From assembly GCA_003602665.1 (NCBI GenBank), contig QQSG01000065.1, forward strand, positions 7,946-22,981: DNA of 15,036 nt. Reading direction: 5' to 3'. Made by a program: the position numbers and the translations under genes. Each line of letters starts with the position of its first letter. The first letter of the stretch is position 1. The notes under the pieces were generated by a model that ran no database searches, had not been told where the DNA came from, and saw only the letters and a list, made by a program, of their open reading frames with translations. The DNA is from Candidatus Poseidoniales archaeon (lineage in GTDB: Archaea > Thermoplasmatota > Poseidoniia > Poseidoniales > Poseidoniaceae). Positions 1 through 7,728 of this stretch are shown in pieces.

Positions 1-13
1 CTCAACACCATGA

Positions 14-295
14 GTGGAGAATCCTTGGCTCAGCAACTTGCCTTACAATGAAGCAATAGTTCATCAATCAGTAGCAATTGGTGAATCCATGCGACTCACA
101 AGGACACTCATCATAGGAGGTCTCATGGTGATACCTGGCCTCTTCCTTGGGCTTCTGGTTTGGTATCTTCTCGGCCAGCCTCAAGACGGCGAGTCTCCGT
201 TCATCGAAATATTTGCATGCAATCTAATTCCTCTTGCAAGCATAGGATCTGGCATCCTCTTTGGATGGGTTACTGGCTCTGAATACGCTGAATAG
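14..295 (+). CDS. Small two-TM membrane protein, unknown function
   Basis: This 93-residue protein is not recognised as a member of a known family. It has two clear hydrophobic segments, about residues 31-53 and 66-87, joined by a short polar loop containing a QPQDGESP stretch, so it should be a small integral membrane hairpin. The start is uncertain. A GTG at 14 directly follows an in-frame stop at 11-13 and has no visible ribosome binding site. An internal ATG at 89 has a short GGTGA a few bases upstream and would give a 68-residue protein that keeps both membrane segments. The stop codon overlaps the ribosome binding site of the downstream nth gene, so the two are probably co-transcribed. 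An upstream gene in frame 1 could end at 49-51, but too little is visible to call it. Confidence 0.6.
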   Translation: MENPWLSNLPYNEAIVHQSVAIGESMRLTRTLIIGGLMVIPGLFLGLLVWYLLGQPQDGESPFIEIFACNLIPLASIGSGILFGWVTGSEYAE

Positions 296-306
296 GTGGC
301 TTCATC

Positions 307-984
307 ATGAAGCGAATTGAGAAAGCAGAACGCATTCAAAAAATGCTTGAGACGTTGTATCCTGAAATACCGGTTCCTCTTGATCATGAGTCCTCGTTTC
401 AACTACTCGTAGCCGTTCTTATGAGTGCACAAACAACCGATTTGAAAGTTAACGAAGTAACGCCTGAATTATTTCGACAAGGTCCAACTCCTGCTGACAT
501 GGCCCAGTTGAAGGTGGAACAAATTCAGACTCTTATCAAACAAGTAGGACTTGCTCCAACGAAAGCCAAGAACATCAAGCGTCTATCTGAACTCCTTATC
601 GAGCGTCATGGTGGTGAAATTCCAAACACATTCGAAGAACTCGAAGCATTACCCGGAGTAGGTCACAAGACAGCTGGAGTCGTCCTCGCACAAGCCTTTG
701 GAATCCCTGCCTTCCCTATTGACACACATATTCACAGACTTGCTGCACGGTGGGGGCTATCGAATGGGAGTAACGTAGAGAAAACAGAAAAAGATCTCAA
801 AGCCGTTTTTCCAAAACAGGCATGGAATGATTTGCATCTACAAATCATTTTCTTTGGGAGAGAATACTGTCCTGCACGATTCCATGATTTGACAACATGC
901 CCAATATGCTCATGGGCAGCCTCAAAGAAACGGATTTCTGAAGAAGAAAAGAAGAATCGTCCAAAGAGTCGCCGTTCAAACTGA
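307..984 (+). CDS. nth: Endonuclease III (DNA glycosylase/AP lyase)
   Basis: This is an HhH-GPD base-excision repair enzyme that removes oxidised pyrimidines and nicks abasic sites by beta-elimination. The 225-residue length fits the family. The helix-hairpin-helix with the catalytic lysine is at residues 115-122 (LPGVGHKT, Lys121), and the catalytic aspartate is Asp139 in IDTHIHRL, with the same spacing as Lys120 and Asp138 of E. coli Nth. The C-terminal iron-sulfur loop is unusual. Cysteines are seen at 188, 198 and 201 (C-x9-C-x2-C), with no fourth cysteine in the basic tail, whereas the classical motif is C-x6-C-x2-C-x5-C. An AGGTGG ribosome binding site lies 7 nt before the ATG and overlaps the stop of the preceding small gene. 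The last 9 bases overlap the convergent minus-strand gene. Confidence 0.95.
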   Translation: MKRIEKAERIQKMLETLYPEIPVPLDHESSFQLLVAVLMSAQTTDLKVNEVTPELFRQGPTPADMAQLKVEQIQTLIKQVGLAPTKAKNIKRLSELLIERHGGEIPNTFEELEALPGVGHKTAGVVLAQAFGIPAFPIDTHIHRLAARWGLSNGSNVEKTEKDLKAVFPKQAWNDLHLQIIFFGREYCPARFHDLTTCPICSWAASKKRISEEEKKNRPKSRRSN

Positions 985-1416
985 TACGCTTACGTCAAAT
1001 CCAGAACCAAGGAGTTGGAGCAACATAACTGCTCCAAGGATCAAGAGCGTAATTCTCAAGGCCGGGGTTGTGGTATCCTCATCATAGGCTTCTCGGATGA
1101 AAGCATATCCAATCAAAGCAACACCCCCAGTCCCCAATAATGTTGCAATCGTATCCATGACTCGTTCAAAATCATTGTGAGACTCAGTATCTTTCGCAAA
1201 ATCTTTGCTCCAATCTGCTTCTTCAGTATCATAATCAACTTGGTTTGGAGCTCCACTAAAATCTGGGAGAATACTCACAAAGGTTGCAAGAAGAATCAGG
1301 ATGACACCAATCATCAAGAATTTATGGAGAGAAAATAACCCACCGCCCATCATGGCTTCTTGAGGTGGATGATACATTGTCGATTGTGCAGGAGGGCCTG
1401 GTAGCGGGGCTTGCAT
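976..1416 (-). CDS. Three-TM membrane protein at the end of the archaellum cluster
   Basis: This 146-residue protein is not recognised. It has a proline-rich N-terminus (about residues 1-20) and hydrophobic segments at about 32-51, 88-107 and 120-139. An acidic soluble loop (about 55-87, rich in Asp and Glu) sits between the first and second segments. It follows flaJ by 38 nt in the same direction, so it may be the last gene of the archaellum transcription unit. The gap also contains an AT-rich stretch with TATAT (around 1439-1443), which could be a weak separate promoter. A GGTGAT sits only 2 nt before the ATG, closer than is typical. The 3' end overlaps the convergent nth gene by 9 bases. 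A role in motility is inferred only from position. Confidence 0.75.
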   Translation of the reverse strand: MQAPLPGPPAQSTMYHPPQEAMMGGGLFSLHKFLMIGVILILLATFVSILPDFSGAPNQVDYDTEEADWSKDFAKDTESHNDFERVMDTIATLLGTGGVALIGYAFIREAYDEDTTTPALRITLLILGAVMLLQLLGSGFDVSVSV

Positions 1417-1454
1417 GTATCACCATTTAGTGAGACAGCATATACTCTTTTTGT

Positions 1455-3257
1455 TTAAACGCCAAACACTGAGGAAGCGCCATCCAAGAGAACAGCAGTA
1501 ATCCAAGATGTGATTCCTGCAATCCAAAGTAACTGAATGGCTTGTCCAGCAGCACTGGTTTTACCTCCACCTCGAAGACGTGTTGCAATTGCAGACACAG
1601 CAATGATTTGTCCTAGCACGAGAAGTGAAACAATAACCTTGAACATTCGAATATTGTCATCAACAGAACCCGCATCTTCCATAACAGGCAATGCTATCCC
1701 ACTGCCGAAATCTTGCAATGCTCCAACGTCGGTTTCCGTTAAACCTGTTGCTACACCTGCGATAGCTTCTCCGAGTTGAAGAACAATTGAGATTGTAACG
1801 TTTAGAGAAGTTACGCTGGCGATAAGAAGACCAAGAGCAACACCCCACATTGTACTTGCAGAAAGGGAACGACGGCGCCGTAGAGAGAGAAGGTTACCCA
1901 CTGAACGGGAAACCATTTCAGCAGTTGCAGCAGGCTTTCCTGATGATTGCGAACCTTCGATGTAAATTCGAGTGTAACGAGAAATGACCGCAGAATTGGT
2001 ATCTGCGTTGAAGTAGTCCCAAGCCCGATCCGAATCAATACGAGTCGACAGACGTCGTTCAAGTCTGTCAATGGAATAATCAAGCATTCCAAAATCAACG
2101 CCTCTTAACGCTTTGATTGTCGCAGAAGGTTCAGCACTTCTCGCTTGAGCCGTCCCTCCCAAAGCCCGAATGAAATCTGGGTAAGCCCCGTCTCTTCTCA
2201 AAACATTTCCTTCTTCCTTGCGGATTAACCAGGCAGGTATCAGAAGGGGAGAAAGAGGTGCTGCAAGTAGAATAAGCCCATATCTGTCCCATTGGCTACT
2301 GATTTCTTCCCAAGCACTTGCAACAACGTAGATTGTCACTAACAGCAGAATTGCAGAAATTGCTCCAGACGCGAGTAACGCTCTTCTGAAATTTATTCTG
2401 AAGGGAGTATCAAGTTCATCACGAGCAAAGATGAGATCACGAGGGATAGTGGCCCTGAAAGCAAGCATGGCCCCCACTTGAATGATGATGAAAAGGAATG
2501 AAGCGAGGAGTAAGAAACGAAGTCTCGCAGCCACCTCAATTGGTGCATCGTTTTCGCTACCAACTTCGAACAAAACCAGATGAATTCCTGCAATGACAAG
2601 ACCGAAAAGACCCGCTGTAACCATGGAAACGTAGATTTCTTGCATTGTGTCCACGCTTTCTAATCTGGTATCATAGAGCGTGTTATACTGTTCAGCAACT
2701 GTTTCTTGTTCAGAGCGCATGAACTCATCAATAGGCTGTCCAGCTTCAATAGAGAACGCCATTCGATCAAGAAAATCAGTCCAAAGAGGACTTGGACTTT
2801 GTTGTGCAACAATACGTGCTGCTTCCGGCAAAGAGGTATTCCATTTGTCGACAAGGGTTTCAATGCGTTGTACTTCAGATGCAAGTTCTCCATAATCTCT
2901 CATTTGCTTGAGAATATCGAAGATGGTCTGTGCCCCTACTTCTCCAAGCGAGAGAATACCCATTCGAGTGATGAACATGTGCATTTCTCGTTCAATCATA
3001 TTGGCAGAGCGAGTCACCTCTAAGATAGGGAAAGCCATTGCTCCCAATGCGGCGATTATCGGCAACAAAATCAACAAGAGAATTCCGGAAAATCCAGCAA
3101 ACAACGCTCCTTCTGCCAATCCTCCGGTCAGGAAGATAATGGATAATGAGAAGATGAGTCCAATGGCGAAAGCACCACCGACGAAGAGCAGAAGAAAACG
3201 ACTAACCGGCATTTCCAGCCGACGGATGGCAATTTGCCACATCGGCATTCGTTGCAT
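1455..3257 (-). CDS. flaJ: Archaellum assembly platform protein FlaJ (ArlJ)
   Basis: FlaJ is the polytopic membrane platform on which the FlaI ATPase works to assemble and rotate the archaellum. It belongs to the type II secretion F / TadC superfamily. The 600-residue product shows about nine hydrophobic segments: roughly 20-44, 51-78, 209-230, 246-268, 292-315, 326-345, 470-495, 539-558 and 573-592. Two cytoplasmic T2SF-type helical domains lie at about 93-205 and 358-468, including GQPIDEFM near 173-180 and the DFIRALGG segment near 361-368. The length matches euryarchaeal FlaJ. The ATG at 3257 is preceded by a GGAG-type site and starts 14 nt after the flaI stop. The flaI-flaJ adjacency and order are those of canonical archaellum loci. 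Confidence 0.96.
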   Translation of the reverse strand: MQRMPMWQIAIRRLEMPVSRFLLLFVGGAFAIGLIFSLSIIFLTGGLAEGALFAGFSGILLLILLPIIAALGAMAFPILEVTRSANMIEREMHMFITRMGILSLGEVGAQTIFDILKQMRDYGELASEVQRIETLVDKWNTSLPEAARIVAQQSPSPLWTDFLDRMAFSIEAGQPIDEFMRSEQETVAEQYNTLYDTRLESVDTMQEIYVSMVTAGLFGLVIAGIHLVLFEVGSENDAPIEVAARLRFLLLASFLFIIIQVGAMLAFRATIPRDLIFARDELDTPFRINFRRALLASGAISAILLLVTIYVVASAWEEISSQWDRYGLILLAAPLSPLLIPAWLIRKEEGNVLRRDGAYPDFIRALGGTAQARSAEPSATIKALRGVDFGMLDYSIDRLERRLSTRIDSDRAWDYFNADTNSAVISRYTRIYIEGSQSSGKPAATAEMVSRSVGNLLSLRRRRSLSASTMWGVALGLLIASVTSLNVTISIVLQLGEAIAGVATGLTETDVGALQDFGSGIALPVMEDAGSVDDNIRMFKVIVSLLVLGQIIAVSAIATRLRGGGKTSAAGQAIQLLWIAGITSWITAVLLDGASSVFGV

Positions 3258-3271
3258 AAATCATCTCCCCC

Positions 3272-4987
3272 TCATCGGTCTTTTTGACTAACCCAACTAT
3301 CAACAGCACTATCGAAGGTTTCCCAACCACTGTTGTAATAGACGTTCAGAAGACCGAATACGTCGTCATAATGAGTTAAATCTCGATTTACCATTCTGTC
3401 GAGTGCAGCAGACCTGCGTAACATTTCATCATAGATGTCTCGCTTATTTGCGAAACCTGCTTGCGCAGCAATCTTGTTTTCAAGAAGGTGGGATTGGAAC
3501 ATCCCACGGAAATAATGCTTGTCTTTGATAGGATCCCATTCAAACATACCACGAGTCAAGACACCGTCACTGTGTTTGTTGTATCCAATAACCTCGTCTA
3601 CACCGGTAATACGACGTACGAGATTACCATTGGTTTCAGTGACTTCTTGGAAAATTGCGAAATTAAGATTGTCGAAGAAACGAATAGGGACATTGATTGG
3701 ATCCCCTGTGAAACGTTGAATCATCTTGACAATTGAAGATGCGTGGAATGTTGCAATGACAGGGTGGCCGGTTTGCATCGCTTGGAATGCAGTAGCCCCT
3801 TCAACACCACGTATTTCACCAATGATAATGTAACGAGGTCTTGAACGCAGAGCAGCTTTGAGCAGGTCGAACATCTCGACGCTTGAGTCCTCATTTTTGG
3901 AACTACGAGTAACCAAACGTTGCCAAATCTTGTGAGAGACTTTTACTTCAGGGGTGTCTTCTGCAGAATAGATTTTCACGTTGTGATCGATAAAAGGAAG
4001 AATCGCATTGAGCGTTGTTGTCTTACCCGATGCTGTTTCACCAGATACCAGGACCGACATTCCATATTCGAGGCACAGCCAGATGTATGCAGCAACTTGG
4101 GAACTCATCGTACCCCATTGAATCAATTGAGTAATGGAAATGGTTTCTTCAGCGAATTTACGAATTGTAAATGATGGACCAAGCATAGAAACGTCATCTG
4201 AGAAGATGATGTTAATACGTGAACCATCGAGAAGTGCTCCGTCAATAATTGGATTATTATCGGATACTGGGCGACCAATACGTTCAGACATCGAACGTAG
4301 GTAACGAGCAAGTGTATCTCGCTCACGGAAACGGATGTTCGAAGCAACTGTCCCGAATACTTTGTGATCCATGTGAATGTGTTTCAGCCCTACGGAGTGA
4401 ATATCTTCCAGCATTTCGTCTGAAAGGAGGGTTTCAAGTGGTCCATTTTTGATCAGGTCACGGACGATAATGTATCGAAGTCGAGCTCGTTGTGCTTCAG
4501 AGACGACGACTCTCTTGTCTTCGAGACCTACGATCTCCCAGATACGACCTCTACGTCGAGTACCTATGTTGGCCTCAGAATCTAAGATGGTATATCGGTC
4601 AATCATTTGTCCAAGAATTGTTTCAAACTCTGAGTCAGTAGTGAATGTAGGAGCAGAGGGTGCTTCTTGTAGGAGAGTCTCAACCAAATCACGTCGAATG
4701 TTTTCTTCTTCTTCATTCAGTTGTGGTTCAAGACCAAACCAGAGAACTTGCCCTCCTCCATCTTCATCTGCAGGAGGTTCGTAAATATGGACGAATACTG
4801 GTTCTTTGGTGATGTAAATGAGGTTGAGCGGGCGTTGCTTCTTTGCGTCTCGATCCAATGGTCCATAATAGACTGGACGAGACCCGTATTTCTTTTCAAA
4901 GTCGTTAACCCATTCAGCTACGTGATTGTGAGCAGCCATGACTGAGGCGAGATCACCTCGTGCGAATTTGAGTTCTTCATCAGCCAT
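3272..4987 (-). CDS. flaI: Archaellum motor ATPase FlaI (ArlI)
   Basis: This is the cytoplasmic hexameric secretion-superfamily (GspE/VirB11-type) ATPase that powers archaellin assembly and filament rotation. In the 571-residue product the N-terminal domain occupies about residues 1-270. The Walker A is GETASGKT (316-323). An acidic segment, SAEDTPEV, follows at 341-348 (Asp box). The Walker B region is RPRYIIIGEIRG (383-394) with catalytic Glu391. The His box is GHPVIATFHA (407-416). All catalytic motifs look intact. The ATG at 4987 has GAGGTG 5 nt upstream, and this site overlaps the flaH stop codon. The neighbours flaH upstream and flaJ downstream distinguish it from a pilus ATPase. Confidence 0.97.
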   Translation of the reverse strand: MADEELKFARGDLASVMAAHNHVAEWVNDFEKKYGSRPVYYGPLDRDAKKQRPLNLIYITKEPVFVHIYEPPADEDGGGQVLWFGLEPQLNEEEENIRRDLVETLLQEAPSAPTFTTDSEFETILGQMIDRYTILDSEANIGTRRRGRIWEIVGLEDKRVVVSEAQRARLRYIIVRDLIKNGPLETLLSDEMLEDIHSVGLKHIHMDHKVFGTVASNIRFRERDTLARYLRSMSERIGRPVSDNNPIIDGALLDGSRINIIFSDDVSMLGPSFTIRKFAEETISITQLIQWGTMSSQVAAYIWLCLEYGMSVLVSGETASGKTTTLNAILPFIDHNVKIYSAEDTPEVKVSHKIWQRLVTRSSKNEDSSVEMFDLLKAALRSRPRYIIIGEIRGVEGATAFQAMQTGHPVIATFHASSIVKMIQRFTGDPINVPIRFFDNLNFAIFQEVTETNGNLVRRITGVDEVIGYNKHSDGVLTRGMFEWDPIKDKHYFRGMFQSHLLENKIAAQAGFANKRDIYDEMLRRSAALDRMVNRDLTHYDDVFGLLNVYYNSGWETFDSAVDSWVSQKDR

Positions 4988-4996
4988 AATTACACC

Positions 4997-5722
4997 TCAA
5001 CTTACCGCCGTAATGTCGACAATGAAGCCCATACTGGGTTCAACTCTCCATCCGATTGTTGATTGAACAGGTCCTGCTGCCCTCAAATAACGAGTGACGA
5101 TTATGGTTCTCTTCAAGTCTCCACCAATCAGACTGGTTGTAAGATCGAGAACAACTTCTGCGCTCGTACGCATTGAGTGAAGGAGTTTATCGTCCATTTC
5201 ATCTCTATCGACTGTTAGAAGTATACTTCGACCAGTCGATGCGATGCGCCTTAATCGTTGAATAAGATTGAATCTATCTTGGTCATTCATACCAGAGGGC
5301 ATCAGTGAACTTGCAGCATCGATGATAATAATATCTGCTTCTTCGACTGCTTCGCTTTCGAGAACTTGTTCGATACCTACATCTGGAATTGGTTCTGCAA
5401 CTGTACCGAATCGTGAAAAGATCATCAAATTACCATTCGTTAAGGCATCAGTGACACCGTATCCAATTGATTCCATTTGTTCAATCCAACCACGAGTGGT
5501 CAGTTCTGTTGTGATGACAAGAACCTTTACTTCATTTTCAAGAAGTCCATGCACCAGCCTCTGACTAATGAGTGACTTTCCAGCACCAACTTCTCCAGCC
5601 AGTAGAATAAGACTGCGATTAGGGAGTCGAAGACCAAGAGAATCAGCAAGACTGTCTGTTTCAACATCGTAAGGGAATCCGTCCTCAATTGGTTTTGGTT
5701 TTTCATCTAATCGTTCAACCAT
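4997..5722 (-). CDS. flaH: Archaellum KaiC-like ATPase-fold protein FlaH (ArlH)
   Basis: FlaH is a RecA/KaiC-fold nucleotide-binding protein that docks on FlaI and regulates motor assembly. The chosen start gives 241 residues. The Walker A is GEVGAGKS (43-50) and the Walker B is IIIIDAASS (131-139). The alternative upstream ATG at 5758 would add 12 residues inside flaG and has no good ribosome binding site. The ATG at 5722 has GGAGGTG with 7-nt spacing and overlaps the end of flaG by 8 bases, suggesting translational coupling. The product has no membrane segment. Length and gene order (flaG-flaH-flaI) match the family. Confidence 0.94.
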   Translation of the reverse strand: MVERLDEKPKPIEDGFPYDVETDSLADSLGLRLPNRSLILLAGEVGAGKSLISQRLVHGLLENEVKVLVITTELTTRGWIEQMESIGYGVTDALTNGNLMIFSRFGTVAEPIPDVGIEQVLESEAVEEADIIIIDAASSLMPSGMNDQDRFNLIQRLRRIASTGRSILLTVDRDEMDDKLLHSMRTSAEVVLDLTTSLIGGDLKRTIIVTRYLRAAGPVQSTIGWRVEPSMGFIVDITAVS

Positions 5723-6203
5723 GTAAACGCACCTCCAGTGAAATTGTGTCTGTACCACGATAACCGTTGGTCACCTCGGATGAGACGACAACTGTTAGTG
5801 AAACATCGGTCCCGTCAGCATATGAAGTAGATGTATTGACTGTAACTTCAACCAAATGTTCGGAATCCCAATCAGTACCTACTGAGGGGATAAGTGCAGT
5901 GGTTATCGAAGATGTCACAGCGGACCCTTCAACAATTACAACCAAGGTGCTCGTATCGAGAAGCGTGGTCCCCGTGTTTTGCAGGTAAAAGGTCATGTTG
6001 TTTGACGTAGTATTGTAAGCAACCATCATCGGATCTCCTGCGAATCCAAGACTTGTATCTTGGTTAATTTCCATCGCACGGGTTTGATCTTGTGATGATT
6101 TTGCCATGTCCCCCCATTCATTGATGAGAACGACACTTACAAGTCCTGAAACAAGCAAGGCTGTTGTCAGAAAGATGAAAGAAGATGCTCCGCCGTCTGC
6201 CAT
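5715..6203 (-). CDS. flaG: Archaellum stator component FlaG (ArlG)
   Basis: FlaG is a membrane-anchored, envelope-side protein that works with FlaF as the static part of the archaellum motor. The 162-residue protein starts with a short polar stretch, then a single N-terminal hydrophobic helix (about residues 7-27, SSFIFLTTALLVSGLVS). A beta-rich Ig-like domain follows, with the segment FYLQNTGTTLLDTSTLVV near 72-89 that is characteristic of FlaF/FlaG domains. Asn-X-Ser/Thr sequons are present (NTT, NMT, NTS), so it could be glycosylated. GAGGT lies 6 nt before the ATG, and the flaF stop is 9 bases upstream. Assignment to FlaG rather than FlaF rests on the DGGASS-type N-terminus, the compact size and the position next to flaH. 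Confidence 0.87.
   Translation of the reverse strand: MADGGASSFIFLTTALLVSGLVSVVLINEWGDMAKSSQDQTRAMEINQDTSLGFAGDPMMVAYNTTSNNMTFYLQNTGTTLLDTSTLVVIVEGSAVTSSITTALIPSVGTDWDSEHLVEVTVNTSTSYADGTDVSLTVVVSSEVTNGYRGTDTISLEVRLHG
5730..5736 (-). promoter_or_regulatory. Ribosome binding site deciding the flaH start
   Basis: The minus strand reads GGAGGTG, with 7 nt to the ATG at 5722. The site lies inside the 3' end of flaG and supports the shorter flaH start over the ATG at 5758. Confidence 0.8.
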
Positions 6204-6212
6204 TTGATTACC

Positions 6213-6866
6213 TCATGCTAATGTGTTTACCATCGTCAATCCACTGGATGTCAATGATATTCGATCGTAGGTAGTCGCACCGTCTTCAGCCCATTGAATC
6301 TGAATGGTTTCGCCAGGATACCAATGTGTGGTAGTCCCGCTTGTAACCGAACCAAGATTGGTTGGTTCCTCACTCGTACCTCCATCAAGGAAAAGCCAAG
6401 CTTCTCGATTTTTGATGGTCACTGGACCTGTATTCGTTAGATTACTGTAAATGAAGTTCCCAATATCTGATGAGAATGTGGCACCCGTTGAAGTAAGTGG
6501 TTGGCCTGATGTATCGACGATAATAGTGGGAGGGGACGAGTAATTCCCGCGATTGGTGATAATCACGTTTTCTATTCCTCCTGCTGCGTCGACTGTGAAG
6601 GTTCCTGAGAACCCTCCAGATCCACTTTGTTCAATGAGTGTTCCATCCTGGTATCCGCTTCCATTGGAGGTGACGGTAACGGTCAAGACCGCACCTTCCC
6701 ACAATGTTGCGTCATCGATTTGGAACGATGGGATTGGTTCACCGGCATCTTCTATGACCTCAAGGCTGGTTTCCATTCTGCTGTCAAGACTTTGCACTGC
6801 AAGCGCAAAGACCAACATCAGTGATGTTCCAACGATGAGAGCACCGATTCCGACCGAACCACCCAT
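6213..6866 (-). CDS. flaF: Archaellum stator component FlaF (ArlF) with inserted GSGY repeat
   Basis: FlaF is a monotopic membrane protein whose beta-sandwich domain anchors the archaellum motor to the envelope. The 217-residue product has an N-terminal hydrophobic helix (about residues 7-25) and a C-terminal part that fits FlaF: an NTGPVTI strand near 145-151, EAWLFLDG near 155-162 and WYPGETIQI near 182-190. It is longer than typical FlaF. The excess is a stretch at about 62-120 that reads like a two-unit glycine-rich beta repeat (GSGYQDGT, GGFSGTFTV, GGIENVIITNRGNYSSPPTI). It starts 3 nt after the preceding gene, with GGAGG 8 nt before the ATG. Without the C-terminal features, the N-terminal helix alone would also suit a generic pilin-like protein. 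Confidence 0.78.
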   Translation of the reverse strand: MGGSVGIGALIVGTSLMLVFALAVQSLDSRMETSLEVIEDAGEPIPSFQIDDATLWEGAVLTVTVTSNGSGYQDGTLIEQSGSGGFSGTFTVDAAGGIENVIITNRGNYSSPPTIIVDTSGQPLTSTGATFSSDIGNFIYSNLTNTGPVTIKNREAWLFLDGGTSEEPTNLGSVTSGTTTHWYPGETIQIQWAEDGATTYDRISLTSSGLTMVNTLA

Positions 6867-6869
6867 GCA

Positions 6870-7718
6870 TCATTCCTCCGAAAAGGGAGTTTTGTTTCTC
6901 CAAGATTCAACGATTGCTGAGAATGTCAACAACTTTCGGTGTGAAAGGTGATCATTCAATGCAGCTTCCGCTTCGCCAGGTGCTGCAAGTTGAACAATTG
7001 CGAGGACTGAACGCCCTTCAACATCGGTCAACATACCGCTTTGAACTGCTTTTTGAGCAAAACTGACTGCTGCCATACCAGATAGATTATCCAGCAAAAG
7101 GGCTGCAACCATTGCTGCTCCAACACCATCGTTTGCAGCGTGCTCATAGGAGCCCTTTGCAAGGAATGGGTTTGCAGCGAGTGCTTGTGCTTCATACAAT
7201 TCAACAAGTCGTGCTTCGTCTGAATGACGTAGGCGATCAACGCCGTCTCCGACAGGAAGTACTTTCCCATCAGCGGTGACAATTGTATCGCCAGTCATTC
7301 CGTCAATTGAGTGATCATCAGCACCTTCGACATCAGGTCCTTCGGATTGTTCTCCATCAACTGCAGTAGGGACTGAGATGGATTCTTCCATCTTATGCTC
7401 CACTAAGCGGAGTACATCCTCGACCATGTCGAGACGACTGCTGATCATTCGTTCTAATCCAGATGTGTCAACCTGAGCGTTAACAGGCGCTGCCGGAGCT
7501 AGCGTTGCTGTAACACTTGGTACAGATCCTATACTGTTTAGGCGTGCTCGAGTCGGACCGGGTGAAATGGTCCAAGCGTCTTCTTCACTCAATTCTCCTT
7601 GTTCAGGGAGAGGTACTTGTTCAATGGCCACATTGGCCATGATTTTCAAGCGCTCTTCAGCGAGTTCAGCGTCTGCATCCCGGTCGTTCCCTGCACTGCC
7701 ACTAAATGGCCATGCCAT
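6870..7718 (-). CDS. Acidic helical protein in the flaC/D/E position, candidate FlaD/E-like cytosolic component
   Basis: The 282-residue soluble protein has no signal peptide or TM segment. It has a charged N-terminus (1-60), a Pro/Ala-rich linker (about 62-85) and a probable short coiled coil (about 86-113). An acidic linker follows (about 118-160). The C-terminal all-helical domain (about 165-275) contains an AAMVAALLLDNL...AVQSGMLTD pattern. Its length and pattern of hydrophobic residues loosely resemble the FlaD/E domain, in which a helix is followed by a GWIS-type turn. In other euryarchaea FlaC, FlaD and FlaE occupy this slot between archaellins and flaF, and form the cytosolic ring that receives chemotaxis input. 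A GGAGG site lies 7 nt before the ATG and overlaps the 3' arm of a hairpin at 7729-7766. Family assignment is inference from position and shape. Confidence 0.55.
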   Translation of the reverse strand: MAWPFSGSAGNDRDADAELAEERLKIMANVAIEQVPLPEQGELSEEDAWTISPGPTRARLNSIGSVPSVTATLAPAAPVNAQVDTSGLERMISSRLDMVEDVLRLVEHKMEESISVPTAVDGEQSEGPDVEGADDHSIDGMTGDTIVTADGKVLPVGDGVDRLRHSDEARLVELYEAQALAANPFLAKGSYEHAANDGVGAAMVAALLLDNLSGMAAVSFAQKAVQSGMLTDVEGRSVLAIVQLAAPGEAEAALNDHLSHRKLLTFSAIVESWRNKTPFSEE

Positions 7719-7728
7719 GGTACAACCT

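Noticed and set aside
10..51. Short ATG frame at 10-51 as a gene
   Set aside because: It is only 13 codons. It might be the tail of a gene entering from the left (frame 1), but 16 codons of visible frame cannot support a call.
2706..3291. Plus-strand open frames of 105 and 127 codons opposite flaJ
   Set aside because: They are antisense to the flaJ N-terminal half, have shadow-like composition, and no start context.
4449..4784. 111-codon plus-strand open frame opposite flaI
   Set aside because: It lies wholly antisense to a well-supported ATPase gene, has a Ser/Arg-rich composition typical of a reverse-strand shadow, and has no ribosome binding site or domain.
1455..4987. FlaI/FlaJ pair as a type IV pilus or adhesion-pilus ATPase and platform
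   Set aside because: The adjacent flaH, flaF and flaG and two archaellins with GIG-type N-termini identify an archaellum rather than a pilus locus.
5723..5758. ATG at 5758 as the flaH start
   Set aside because: It would extend the overlap into flaG and has no good ribosome binding site. The ATG at 5722 has GGAGGTG at 7 nt.
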